From assembly GCF_014836645.1 (NCBI RefSeq), contig NZ_JACSQM010000006.1, forward strand, positions 186,001 to 250,000: 64,000 nucleotides of DNA. Reading direction: 5' to 3'. The position numbers and the translations under genes are program-made. The notes below the pieces were generated by a model. That model was not told the DNA's origin. It saw nothing but the letters and a program-made list of their open reading frames with translations, and searched no databases. Origin of the DNA: Fictibacillus norfolkensis (lineage in GTDB: Bacteria > Bacillota > Bacilli > Bacillales > Fictibacillaceae). Shown piece by piece: positions 51,134-58,861 of this stretch (the stretch's first letter is position 1; the number at the start of each line of letters is the position of its first letter).

Positions 51134-51167
51134 AACCGGGCAGCGATTACAGCTGTCCGGTTTTTGT
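51134..51167. terminator. Terminator between VanZ and thioredoxin-like genes
   Basis: AAACCGGGCAGC-N7-GCTGTCCGGTTT then TTG. Confidence 0.87.
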
Positions 51168-51171
51168 TTGC

Positions 51172-51624
51172 TTACTTTGTTTCTTTTCCTAGTACACGGT
51201 TAACACGTTTTGTCAGCATCTTCATGCCATCTCCACCAGCTTGGTAATGACGAAGCTTACCTTCTGCATCAAAAACATAATAAGCAGGCACGTACTCGTT
51301 TTCAAACGCGTCAGTTAAAGTATGATCGTTGTCCACAAAGATTGGCTGTGTAATATCGTGTTCTGCTGCTACTTCTTTAATTTGTTCGATATCCAAATCT
51401 TTTTCTGAACGAGGCATATGAACCGCAATAACGTTCAGTTCGTCTTTATAGTCATCTCGAAATTGATTAATGTTGGGCATTGCATCTTTACATAGTCCAC
51501 AGCTTACAGACCAAAAGTGAATAAGCGTTGGTTTATTTCCGATCAAGTCACCTTTCGAAACTTCTCCATTGATCCATTGTGTAGCACCATTAAGTTCTGG
51601 CATATCCGAACGTAAACTCATCAT
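51172..51624 (-). CDS. TlpA-like thioredoxin-fold protein
   Basis: 150 residues, thioredoxin fold with the active site WSVSCGLCKDAMP (C-x-x-C) near residue 42 and the cis-proline stretch YVPAYYVFDAEGKLRHYQAGG. No signal peptide, so it acts in the cytosol, unlike membrane-anchored ResA. Probably a thiol-disulfide oxidoreductase. AAGGAGTAGATATTTTT precedes two adjacent ATGs. Confidence 0.85.
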   Translation of the reverse strand: MMSLRSDMPELNGATQWINGEVSKGDLIGNKPTLIHFWSVSCGLCKDAMPNINQFRDDYKDELNVIAVHMPRSEKDLDIEQIKEVAAEHDITQPIFVDNDHTLTDAFENEYVPAYYVFDAEGKLRHYQAGGDGMKMLTKRVNRVLGKETK

Positions 51625-51746
51625 AAAAATATCTACTCCTTGTTTTTGAAGATAGTTTAATTTATCTAATTTCTAGTTTAAAGGTTGAACAACTAAAGTC
51701 AAAAATCCTGCTTTACTAATATGGTGTAAAAAGAAAAATATTATTT

Positions 51747-52925
51747 CTAAGCTGTTTTGGATTTTATCGCGATCTCATGTTTATTCTTTATAAAAAGAAT
51801 GGGTAAGCAAAGTACAAATAACATACCGCAGATCGCAAATACAAAAGCACCTCCATCAAACCAGCTTATGAAACTTCCTCCGATCATGGGACCAGACATG
51901 CTTCCGATGCTAAAACTGATGCCTGCTAAGATATTTCCTGCAGGCAGATGATATTTAGGAAGCAGATCACTCATAAATGCGATTCCAAGAGAGAACATTG
52001 ATCCTACAAACATTCCTGATAAAAAGAACAAACTGATCAGAAGCCAAAAATTGTTCATGCTCCAGTATGTTGCCAGAAATGAGAAGAAACCCGAAACAAA
52101 AGAAAAAATTAAGATTGGTTTTCTACCCAACTTGTCGCTGAGAATGCCAAGTGGCAACTGGAAAACAAGGCTGCCTAACACGAAGGCTGGCAAGAGAACT
52201 GCTACCCAATCTAAGCTGATTCCGTTACGAAGTGCAAAAACGGGAAAAGAGCCATGTAGAGTCGCTTCTAAAAAACCGTAACCAAATGGTGGCAATAAAG
52301 ATACCCAAGCTAATTTCAAAACATCTTTATAACGGTCGATGGCTGTTATACCAGAAGTTCGAGCAGATTCTGTTTCAGGTCTTTCGTTTCGAATCGTCGT
52401 CATTAGAAGAAAAGAAAGAAAACAAAGACCGGCAGCAAGCCAAAAAGGTAGGTTTTCGTTTACTTCCAGCATCTTTGTCATAAGAGGTCCGATTCCAAAG
52501 CCTGCCCCGAATGCAATCCCATATATAGAGATATTTCTGCCTCTTCTTTTTTCTGGGCTGCTTGTCGTAATCCAAGTTTGCGTAGAGAAATGCAGCATAT
52601 GGTCACCAATACCGATTAAGAGCCGTAAAACAAACCAAAACCAAAATACTTTCCAAACAGGAAACATAGCAAAACAGAGTACAACGGCTAAAAGTCCTGC
52701 TAATATGAGTGGTTTATAGCCAAATTTTCTAAGAGGCTTCTCAATAAACGGAGAAGCGATCAAGATACCTATATAAAGTGCTGTTGCATGGAAACCGTTT
52801 AATGAAGCAGATGTACCGTCCTGTTCAAAAATGACTGCAATTAAAGGAAGCAGCATACCTTGAGCGAAACCTGATATAAAAACAATGCTGACTAAAACTG
52901 AGAATTTATACGTAGAAAGCTGCAT
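51747..52925 (-). CDS. MFS transporter (YfkF-like)
   Basis: 392 residues from ATG 52925, after AAAGGAGATGCTC; the frame upstream to 52958 has no binding site. Twelve helices, with the MFS loop motif LGILSDKLGRKPILIF between helices 8 and 9 and a RGRNISIYGIAFGAGFGIGP segment. Syntenic with B. subtilis yfkF, a putative drug-type exporter. Substrate unknown. Confidence 0.85.
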   Translation of the reverse strand: MQLSTYKFSVLVSIVFISGFAQGMLLPLIAVIFEQDGTSASLNGFHATALYIGILIASPFIEKPLRKFGYKPLILAGLLAVVLCFAMFPVWKVFWFWFVLRLLIGIGDHMLHFSTQTWITTSSPEKRRGRNISIYGIAFGAGFGIGPLMTKMLEVNENLPFWLAAGLCFLSFLLMTTIRNERPETESARTSGITAIDRYKDVLKLAWVSLLPPFGYGFLEATLHGSFPVFALRNGISLDWVAVLLPAFVLGSLVFQLPLGILSDKLGRKPILIFSFVSGFFSFLATYWSMNNFWLLISLFFLSGMFVGSMFSLGIAFMSDLLPKYHLPAGNILAGISFSIGSMSGPMIGGSFISWFDGGAFVFAICGMLFVLCLPILFIKNKHEIAIKSKTA

Positions 52926-53016
52926 GAGCATCTCCTTTTCAAAACAAACTAAAACCATTGTACAATGGAAACCATAAAAAGTTGAGTGTAAAGTTCAAGA
53001 TTAGGGGTGTGTAAAT

Positions 53017-53400
53017 TTGGAATTTAAGATGACTGAAAATGGTTTTGAAACCGAGGTAGATTACGGAACACTCGAGATAAGCGGAAATGCTGAATATGGT
53101 TATCGGCCATTTCAACTTCTTGTTTCTTCTATCGCCGTATGCAGTGGTGGAGTTCTACGTAAAGTATTAGAGCGTATGAGAATGCAGTATGATGGCATCA
53201 CTGTTCAAGCAAAGATCAACAGAGTAGAAAAAGAGGCAAACCGAGTATCGGACATTCACCTTCACTTTTTGATCAAAGGAAAAGAATTATCAGAAGAGAA
53301 GGTCGAGAAAGCATTAAACGTAACTCGAAAAAACTGTTCGATGGTGCAATCCGTAAAAGACAGTATAAACATCACCGAAAGTTTTGAAATTCAACGTTAA
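53017..53400 (+). CDS. OsmC family protein
   Basis: 127 residues with a TTG start after TTAGGGGTGTGTAAAT. OsmC/YhfA-like: RPFQLLVSSIAVCSGGVLRKVLERM contains the first redox cysteine and NVTRKNCSMVQSVKDS the second. Members reduce organic hydroperoxides with thiols; some are thiol-metabolism proteins of other function. Syntenic with yfkE/yfkF neighbours. Confidence 0.85.
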   Translation: MEFKMTENGFETEVDYGTLEISGNAEYGYRPFQLLVSSIAVCSGGVLRKVLERMRMQYDGITVQAKINRVEKEANRVSDIHLHFLIKGKELSEEKVEKALNVTRKNCSMVQSVKDSINITESFEIQR

Positions 53401-53407
53401 ATCCATG

Positions 53408-53438
53408 CCCTGATTCCCTATAGAATTAGGGTTTTTTA
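53408..53438 (+). terminator. Terminator of the OsmC gene
   Basis: CCCTGATTC-N6-GAATTAGGG then TTTTTT. Confidence 0.83.
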
Positions 53439-53523
53439 TTTTCCAACAAAATCCGGAGAGATCTAAGCAGGGAACATGGATAAATTTTATCGGTTAGAAA
53501 AAAATAGGGGAAAGGAGGATGTT

Positions 53524-54375
53524 ATGAAAAAGAGAATTTTTATTATGTTATTTGTCATGCTTTTTGTGTTATCCAATACAGCACTAGCAGCTGAAAAAAC
53601 AAAGCAACAGCCAGAACAAAAACAAAAACAAAAACAAGCAGAAAAAATAGAAAAAGCTGCTCCAAAAGCAGATATTAAAATACCGAGTTCGGTTCTTGGC
53701 ATATCCAAAGAGAACACGTATCCCAACTCAGCTCAAGATCTTCCTTACTTAGAACCGAGTAAGCTTGCGAAAGCTATGCTTAAAACATCGGACGTTCCAA
53801 TCACAAATCCAGATTTAATTCGTTTATTGAATGAGTCAACGATAAATGGATCGAAAGTAGCTTTTTGGTACCGTGCAAAAATCTACTTAGGTCAATGGCC
53901 ATTGTCTTATCAATCAACAGAGACGACTGTGAACTGGGAACACCAACAAATCAATACGAACCGTTTAGACAACAGAGGTGCACAAGCAGTTGCAAAACTG
54001 TCTTATAACCAAACGGCTCATAAAAAAGTAAGTGGTGGTCTTACAGCATCAATTCCAAATAGTGAAGCTGTTCAAAAGATGATGCTCATCACAGCAGCAG
54101 AAAAATCAAAGTTACCTTTATCGTTTCAGACAGCTGTTGGCGCAGGTACAAAGAAATCAAACGTATACCATGTGTCACCAAAACAGGTAGGATATTTAGA
54201 TAGTTATGTCCCAGCGGTTAATGAAAGAGGACGAGTTACTTACGGAGAAGTGTATATCGTTTTAAAAGGCGGTAAAAGAGAGATCGTTATTCAAAATGTT
54301 ACACAGCAAGGAATTGGTGCTTGGATTCCGGTTCAAGACCACGTATCTTTTAGTTTTCATACAAGCAATATGTAA
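53524..54375 (+). CDS. yfkD: YfkD-like secreted protein
   Basis: 283 residues from ATG 53524 after AAAGGAGGATGTT. Signal peptide (MKKRIFIMLFVMLFVLSNTALAA) followed by a Gln/Lys-rich low-complexity linker. The mature domain matches B. subtilis YfkD (VPITNPDLIRLLNESTINGSK; WYRAKIYLGQWPL; VYHVSPKQVGYLDSYVP). Secreted or cell-surface protein of unknown function. Confidence 0.87.
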   Translation: MKKRIFIMLFVMLFVLSNTALAAEKTKQQPEQKQKQKQAEKIEKAAPKADIKIPSSVLGISKENTYPNSAQDLPYLEPSKLAKAMLKTSDVPITNPDLIRLLNESTINGSKVAFWYRAKIYLGQWPLSYQSTETTVNWEHQQINTNRLDNRGAQAVAKLSYNQTAHKKVSGGLTASIPNSEAVQKMMLITAAEKSKLPLSFQTAVGAGTKKSNVYHVSPKQVGYLDSYVPAVNERGRVTYGEVYIVLKGGKREIVIQNVTQQGIGAWIPVQDHVSFSFHTSNM

Positions 54376-54435
54376 AAAAGGACAGCTCCTAATCAGCTGT
54401 CCTTTCTTTTTGTTTAACCTATGACGTCCTCGAGT

Positions 54436-54566
54436 GGTTGATTTCCGTTACAGGATGCTCGCTTTCCGGGGGGCGTGCGGTGAGCCTCTTAGCGCTATGC
54501 GCTGTTAAGAGTCTCACCTGTCCCGCTAATCCCCCAGGAGTCTCGCACCTTCCACTCCAATCAAAT
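54436..54566. repeat. Dispersed palindromic repeat, copy 6
   Basis: Full copy: GTTGATTTCCGTTACAGG ... CCACTCCAATCAA, with inner arms AGCGC/GCGCT. Confidence 0.9.
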
Positions 54567-54581
54567 TCAAGGAAGATCGTA

Positions 54582-54613
54582 AAAAGGAGACATACAGAAG
54601 ATGTCTCCTTTTA
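54582..54613. terminator. Terminator of the HxlR gene
   Basis: AAAAGGAGACAT-N7-ATGTCTCCTTTT, usable on both strands. Confidence 0.87.
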
Positions 54614-54624
54614 CATAGAGTAGC

Positions 54625-54942
54625 TTAACAATGGTCCACCCATTGTTCGCTCCAGTCTTGAATGGCGTTGATGATTGTTTTTAAAGAGTTTCCTTTATCC
54701 GTCAGTGAATACTCAATTCGCACTGGTGTCTCTGGGTAAACGTTACGCTTCACAATTCCCACAGACTCCAATTCCTTCATCCGTTCCGTAAGCATGCGAT
54801 CACTCATTTCGGGAATCTGGGACTTGATGTCTTTAAACCGTTTAGGGCCATCCATCAAAACGCGAATGATGAGTCCTGTCCATTTTTTGCCGATAATATC
54901 CATGGCTACTTCGTACTTCGGACACATCGTGCTATAATCCAT
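54625..54942 (-). CDS. HxlR family transcriptional regulator
   Basis: 105 residues from ATG 54942, seven nt after AGAGGTG. Winged helix: IIGKKWTGLIIRVLMDGPKRFKDIKSQIPEMSDRMLTERMKELESVGIV. An N-terminal cysteine (STMCPKYE) sits where YodB/HypR-type members sense quinones or disulfide stress. Target unknown. Confidence 0.88.
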   Translation of the reverse strand: MDYSTMCPKYEVAMDIIGKKWTGLIIRVLMDGPKRFKDIKSQIPEMSDRMLTERMKELESVGIVKRNVYPETPVRIEYSLTDKGNSLKTIINAIQDWSEQWVDHC

Positions 54943-55052
54943 TATCATTCACCTCTATCTATATAAAAAACGATGCTTTTTCTACAGTCTATATTTGCCT
55001 CTTATTATACGGTTTAAACTTACTTTTGTAAAGTTTATAACTTTTTAACGCT

Positions 55053-56237
55053 TTAAAGCTTTGATGTATTATTTTTGAAATCAACTTCTTGATAGTAAGA
55101 ATGTTTTACAAGTACGTTCGGTCCTAAACATTGTACAGCTGGACAATGACAGCTAAGTTCTTTTGCAAGAGCTGATTCGTTCCATGCTTCATAAGCATCC
55201 GGTAAGCTCGTGTCTTTTATATTTCCAAGTGCAGGAGCATCCCCAAAGTCTGTTACGATAATATTGCCATCAAACAGGTTGATGTTTAACCTCGATCTTC
55301 CATCAGGGTCATTACGAACTGTAACATTTTCTTCTGTTTGAAGTCTTCTGATTAAACTCAAGTCCTCTTCGTTTTCAGAGCAAGCATAAAAGGGTAGAGT
55401 CCCAAATAGCATCCACGTTTTTTTATCTCGAATATCTAGAAGGTGGTGAATACTTTCACGCATTTCTTTTAGAGAGATTGTTTCCAATGTACTCGCGAAA
55501 TCGCTAGGGTACATAGATTGTAATGAATCTTGCGTAACAGAAGGGGCAGGTTTACTTACATATCCACTTTCATACATAGGGTGAATTTCATGCCTTTTAC
55601 AGCCCATTTCCTCAACAACCTGCTTATGAATCTTTTCTAAGTGAGGTGCTGTTCTGCCATTTATCATGGTCTCAGCAGAAACTAAAACTCCCATATCAGA
55701 CAAAGCTTTAGAGTTAGAAATCATTCTGTCAAATAATGCTTTTCTTTGTTCTCTTGTTGGCTTTCTTTCCATCATGGCAAAGCCAGTATCAATAAACTCA
55801 TCCTCAGTTACCCAGTTATGGGAGATATGTAATACATCTAAATAAGGTGCAATCATCTTATATCTTTCAATATCTAATGTGAGGTTAGAGTTAATCTGAG
55901 TGTAAATGCCTCTACTTTGAGCATATTTCAATAATGGTAAGACATAATTTTCTACTGATTTTAAGGAAAGCATTGGCTCTCCTCCAGTAAGACTAAGTGT
56001 TCTCATAGTAGGTATCTCATCTAACCTTTGAAGTAACAGTTCTAATGGGAGTGCTTTGGGGTCTTTGTAAAGGAGGGTATCTCCAACAGCACAATGTCTA
56101 CATCTCATGTTACAAAGAAGAGTGGTGGTAATCTCTATGCTAGATAAAGCTGTTTTACCATACTGCTTAAAATCTAAATAAGCCTCCCATGGATCATTTT
56201 TTATAGTGATTTCAGGTTTGGTCATATATTTATTCAT
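55053..56237 (-). CDS. yfkAB: Radical SAM/CxCxxxxC protein YfkAB
   Basis: 394 residues. N-terminal radical SAM cluster motif TTLLCNMRCRHC (C-x3-C-x2-C), LTGGEPMLS, and a C-terminal SCHCPAVQC (C-x-C-x4-C) that should hold a second iron-sulfur cluster. Matches B. subtilis YfkA/YfkB read as one protein. Substrate unknown. Odd: the part coding residues 1 to about 235 contains no CG dinucleotide, while the rest has normal CG content, so the 5' portion seems to have another origin. Confidence 0.9.
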   Translation of the reverse strand: MNKYMTKPEITIKNDPWEAYLDFKQYGKTALSSIEITTTLLCNMRCRHCAVGDTLLYKDPKALPLELLLQRLDEIPTMRTLSLTGGEPMLSLKSVENYVLPLLKYAQSRGIYTQINSNLTLDIERYKMIAPYLDVLHISHNWVTEDEFIDTGFAMMERKPTREQRKALFDRMISNSKALSDMGVLVSAETMINGRTAPHLEKIHKQVVEEMGCKRHEIHPMYESGYVSKPAPSVTQDSLQSMYPSDFASTLETISLKEMRESIHHLLDIRDKKTWMLFGTLPFYACSENEEDLSLIRRLQTEENVTVRNDPDGRSRLNINLFDGNIIVTDFGDAPALGNIKDTSLPDAYEAWNESALAKELSCHCPAVQCLGPNVLVKHSYYQEVDFKNNTSKL

Positions 56238-56413
56238 TTAGTTAGAACTCCAATCATTTTAATACTTAACTATTATGGTCATTTTCAACAAGATATGTCA
56301 ATGAAGCAAAATCAATAATATCATCCAATGTAATAAATCTTGCATCTTAATAAAGAACTGTATATACTTGGTATTAGATTAGATAATATTGGTATTTGAG
56401 AGGGGGTAAATGG

Positions 56414-57940
56414 ATGACAAAGGCAATTAAAAAGCTTGTGGCAATTTATGTCAGGAAATCAAGACTAAAGGATGCTGATGCAATGGAAATAAGCAGACAG
56501 CTAGAGCTATTGACTGACTATGCAGAGGCTAACAATATGGATTATGAGGTATTCTCTGAGGAGGGTAGCTCTGAGGATTGGAATAGACCTGAGTATCAAA
56601 GGATGTTAATGGAGCTTAAAAGGAATATATATGATGGAGTCCTTTGCACAGATCAGGATAGAATTACTAGAGATAGGACAGACTTTGGACTATTTGTAAG
56701 GTTTATGAAAGCTGAGGGCTTAATGCTCTTTACTCTTAACAAGACCTACAACTTTATGAATGATGATGATATTTACACCTTAGGAATACAGTCAGAGATG
56801 GATAATCATTTTATGAGGATGACAAAGAGAAAATTAAGGAGAGGTAGAATACAGGCTATTAAAAAGGGAGTATTTTTTGGCATTGCTCCTTATGGGTATA
56901 CCAAAGATGAAACAAAGCATCTTATACCTCATCCTGAGGAGTCTAAGATAGTAGAGGAAATTTACAATATGTATGTTAATGAGGGATTAAATCAGGCTGA
57001 GCTAGTGGAGCAGTTAAACATGAGGGGTAAGCTGACTAGAGCAGGTAAGCCTTTTACTGTTAGGGCTACATCTTTAATCTTATCCAATGTAGCTTACAGA
57101 GGTACTGTACATTATGAACTTACAGGAGAGGATGTTATTACTGTAGAGGAGGCTCATCCTGCTTTAATTGATGCTGATACATATAATAAGGCTCAGCTAA
57201 TTAGAGCAGGAAAGAGAGTAGTACCTCAGAGCAGTCAGAGAGGAGTATACAGCTTGTCTAGGTTGCTTGTATGTCCTAAATGTAATCAAACATTATCCTT
57301 TTGTCAGAAATATACAAAGAGGTCGGCTAGGAATGTATTGGACAAGGCACAGAGAGAGCTATATGTCCTAAATTGTCATGCCTCTAAAGGTCAAAAAGCT
57401 AAGGCTGAGAGCAAAGGACAAGAAAGATGCTCCAATAATGGCATCAGGTCAGCTAGAGTAGAGCAGGACATCCTTAATAAACTCAGAGAGCATCTGACAG
57501 ACATTGATAAGGAGATAGAGGCTGTATTATCAGGCAGTAAGGATATTATCAGTAAGGTAGCATTAAAACAGCAGGAGTTAACTCTCCAGTACAATAATCT
57601 AGAGACACAAAAAAAGAATGTACAGGATGGCTTTAAAATGGGTATCTATGAGGCTGAGGAGGCTCAGGCTGAGATTAAGTCAATTAAGGAGCAACAGTTA
57701 GCAGTACAGCAGGAGCTACAGAGCTTAGAGGGAGCAGATGCTAAGTCTGAGGTAGAAAAGCAAAAGAAAGCTAAGGAAAAGATTGAGAGGCTATTGTCAA
57801 TGGACATAGAGGCTAATCCTACAAAAGCTAATAAGCTGTTACATGAGGTTATAGATAAGGTCTACTATTGGAAAGAGCAGTCTGATGTAGGTGGAGAAAA
57901 GGACTTTGTTACAGTAATTGAATACAAGGAGACATTATAA
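56414..57940 (+). CDS. Large serine recombinase (site-specific integrase type)
   Basis: 508 residues from ATG 56414 after GAGAGGGGG. The resolvase catalytic domain (1-150) has the active serine in YVRKSRLKDAD and the R-x-x-R-D pattern in DQDRITRDRTD. A recombinase domain follows (PYGYTKDETKHLIPHPEE; TVRATSLILSNVAYRG). Then come a zinc ribbon (CPKCNQTLSFC ... C ... C) and a long coiled coil (about 360-465). Divergent from yfkAB. Almost no CG dinucleotides and Arg coded by AGA/AGG, unlike the host genes. Probably the integrase of a decayed element. Confidence 0.88.
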   Translation: MTKAIKKLVAIYVRKSRLKDADAMEISRQLELLTDYAEANNMDYEVFSEEGSSEDWNRPEYQRMLMELKRNIYDGVLCTDQDRITRDRTDFGLFVRFMKAEGLMLFTLNKTYNFMNDDDIYTLGIQSEMDNHFMRMTKRKLRRGRIQAIKKGVFFGIAPYGYTKDETKHLIPHPEESKIVEEIYNMYVNEGLNQAELVEQLNMRGKLTRAGKPFTVRATSLILSNVAYRGTVHYELTGEDVITVEEAHPALIDADTYNKAQLIRAGKRVVPQSSQRGVYSLSRLLVCPKCNQTLSFCQKYTKRSARNVLDKAQRELYVLNCHASKGQKAKAESKGQERCSNNGIRSARVEQDILNKLREHLTDIDKEIEAVLSGSKDIISKVALKQQELTLQYNNLETQKKNVQDGFKMGIYEAEEAQAEIKSIKEQQLAVQQELQSLEGADAKSEVEKQKKAKEKIERLLSMDIEANPTKANKLLHEVIDKVYYWKEQSDVGGEKDFVTVIEYKETL

Positions 57941-58400
57941 ATGGGCAAAAGTAATTGGCTATATGAGGATTAGCACAGATAAGGAGTCTCAGAAGTTTGA
58001 TAGACAGCAGGTGCAGTTTTAGGTTGTGACAGGATATATGCAGACAGAGTATCAGGAGCAAAGAGAGACAGACCTGCTCTTAATGGAATGCTCTCTGATC
58101 TACAGCCAGGAGATACAGTCCATATTGTAGAAAGTACAGTTGACCTCTTGGAGATTGTAGAAAAGATTAAAGCAAAGCATCAGGAGCATCTTTAAAGAGA
58201 ATACATGATACATGGTTAGATACAAGCTCCTCTAATCCTCTTTCAATGTTTCTACTTACTATCATGGGAGCATTAGGGCAGATGGAAAGACAGCTCATTA
58301 CTCAGAGAGTTAGAGAGGGTGTTAAGGTAGCTCAGTCTAAAGGGATTAAGCATATGCTTTGGAGCTGTACAGCATCTAAGCAAATAGCAGATATAATAAT
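57941..58400 (+). pseudogene. Decayed small serine resolvase
   Basis: Starts directly after the recombinase stop. One extra base after the ATG, a TAG after FDRQQVQF and at least two more frame changes break it. Recognisable fragments are KVIGYMRISTDKESQKFDRQQ (N-terminal resolvase), RDRPALNGMLSDLQPGD and GALGQMERQLITQRVREGVK. The C-terminal DNA-binding domain is missing. Confidence 0.8.
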
Positions 58401-58561
58401 CGCTCTTAATTCGGTTTTTAACACCATCATACATCTCCTTTGCGACCATAAATGGACAGTTTCTATCTTAACCGAAGCCTCATTAAAGAAAAAGGATAAT
58501 ATTCTGTTGGCAAAATCGGTTGACCTTGTTAAAGTAGAAGGGATGGAAAGGAGAGATCAAC
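58401..58561 (+). other. Junction segment with a possible gene tail
   Basis: Normal CG content resumes. A frame continues to 58569 (WTVSILTEASLKKKDNILLA ...) without recognisable homology; it may be the 3' remnant of a gene cut by the element, or chance. The yfjT binding site GGAAAGGAGAG lies at its end. Confidence 0.35.
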
Positions 58562-58753
58562 ATGGGTAACTCTATTCAGGATAAATCCTCTCAAAAAGAA
58601 TATATTAAAAATCGTATTGACTTATTAGTTGATGTTTTAGATTCTATAGATGCTGAAACAGCAGGAATTGAAGAGATCGACCGAATCATCGGAATGCTGG
58701 ATGACTTAGAAGAAAAGTGCAAACAGTTCCGTCACGATTGGGAAGAAAAATAA
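58562..58753 (+). CDS. yfjT: SE1561 family protein YfjT
   Basis: 63 residues: SSQKEYIKNRIDLLVDVLDSIDAE, then EEIDRIIGMLDDLEEKCKQF. Small helical acidic protein like B. subtilis YfjT; function unknown. Same neighbourhood (yfkA-yfjT-pdaA) as in B. subtilis. Confidence 0.83.
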   Translation: MGNSIQDKSSQKEYIKNRIDLLVDVLDSIDAETAGIEEIDRIIGMLDDLEEKCKQFRHDWEEK

Positions 58754-58757
58754 GCTC

Positions 58758-58793
58758 GAAAACCGTTTCTTTATTAAAGAAGCGGTTTTTTTT
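58758..58793 (+). terminator. Terminator of yfjT
   Basis: AAAACCGTTTCTT-TATT-AAAGAAGCGGTTTT then TTTT. Confidence 0.88.
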
Positions 58794-58861
58794 GTTATAA
58801 TGAACTCATTAATAATTTTGATTACGCTTACAATAGCAAGTCACAAAGGGGTAGTGAAGAG

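Larger units (their letters stand above)
55535..58400. other. CpG-depleted segment (probable foreign DNA)
   Basis: Reading every line, I find one CG dinucleotide (57324) in about 2.87 kb, while adjoining lines hold one to several per 60 bp. The segment begins inside yfkAB and ends after the resolvase remnant. Confidence 0.85.

Noticed and set aside
13367..54566. Dispersed repeats as insertion sequences
   Set aside because: About 130 bp, no coding capacity and no linked transposase; at most a non-autonomous element.
58246..58569. A 107-aa intact protein
   Set aside because: The first third is a fragment of a broken resolvase fused by chance to the junction sequence; there is no ribosome binding site at 58246.
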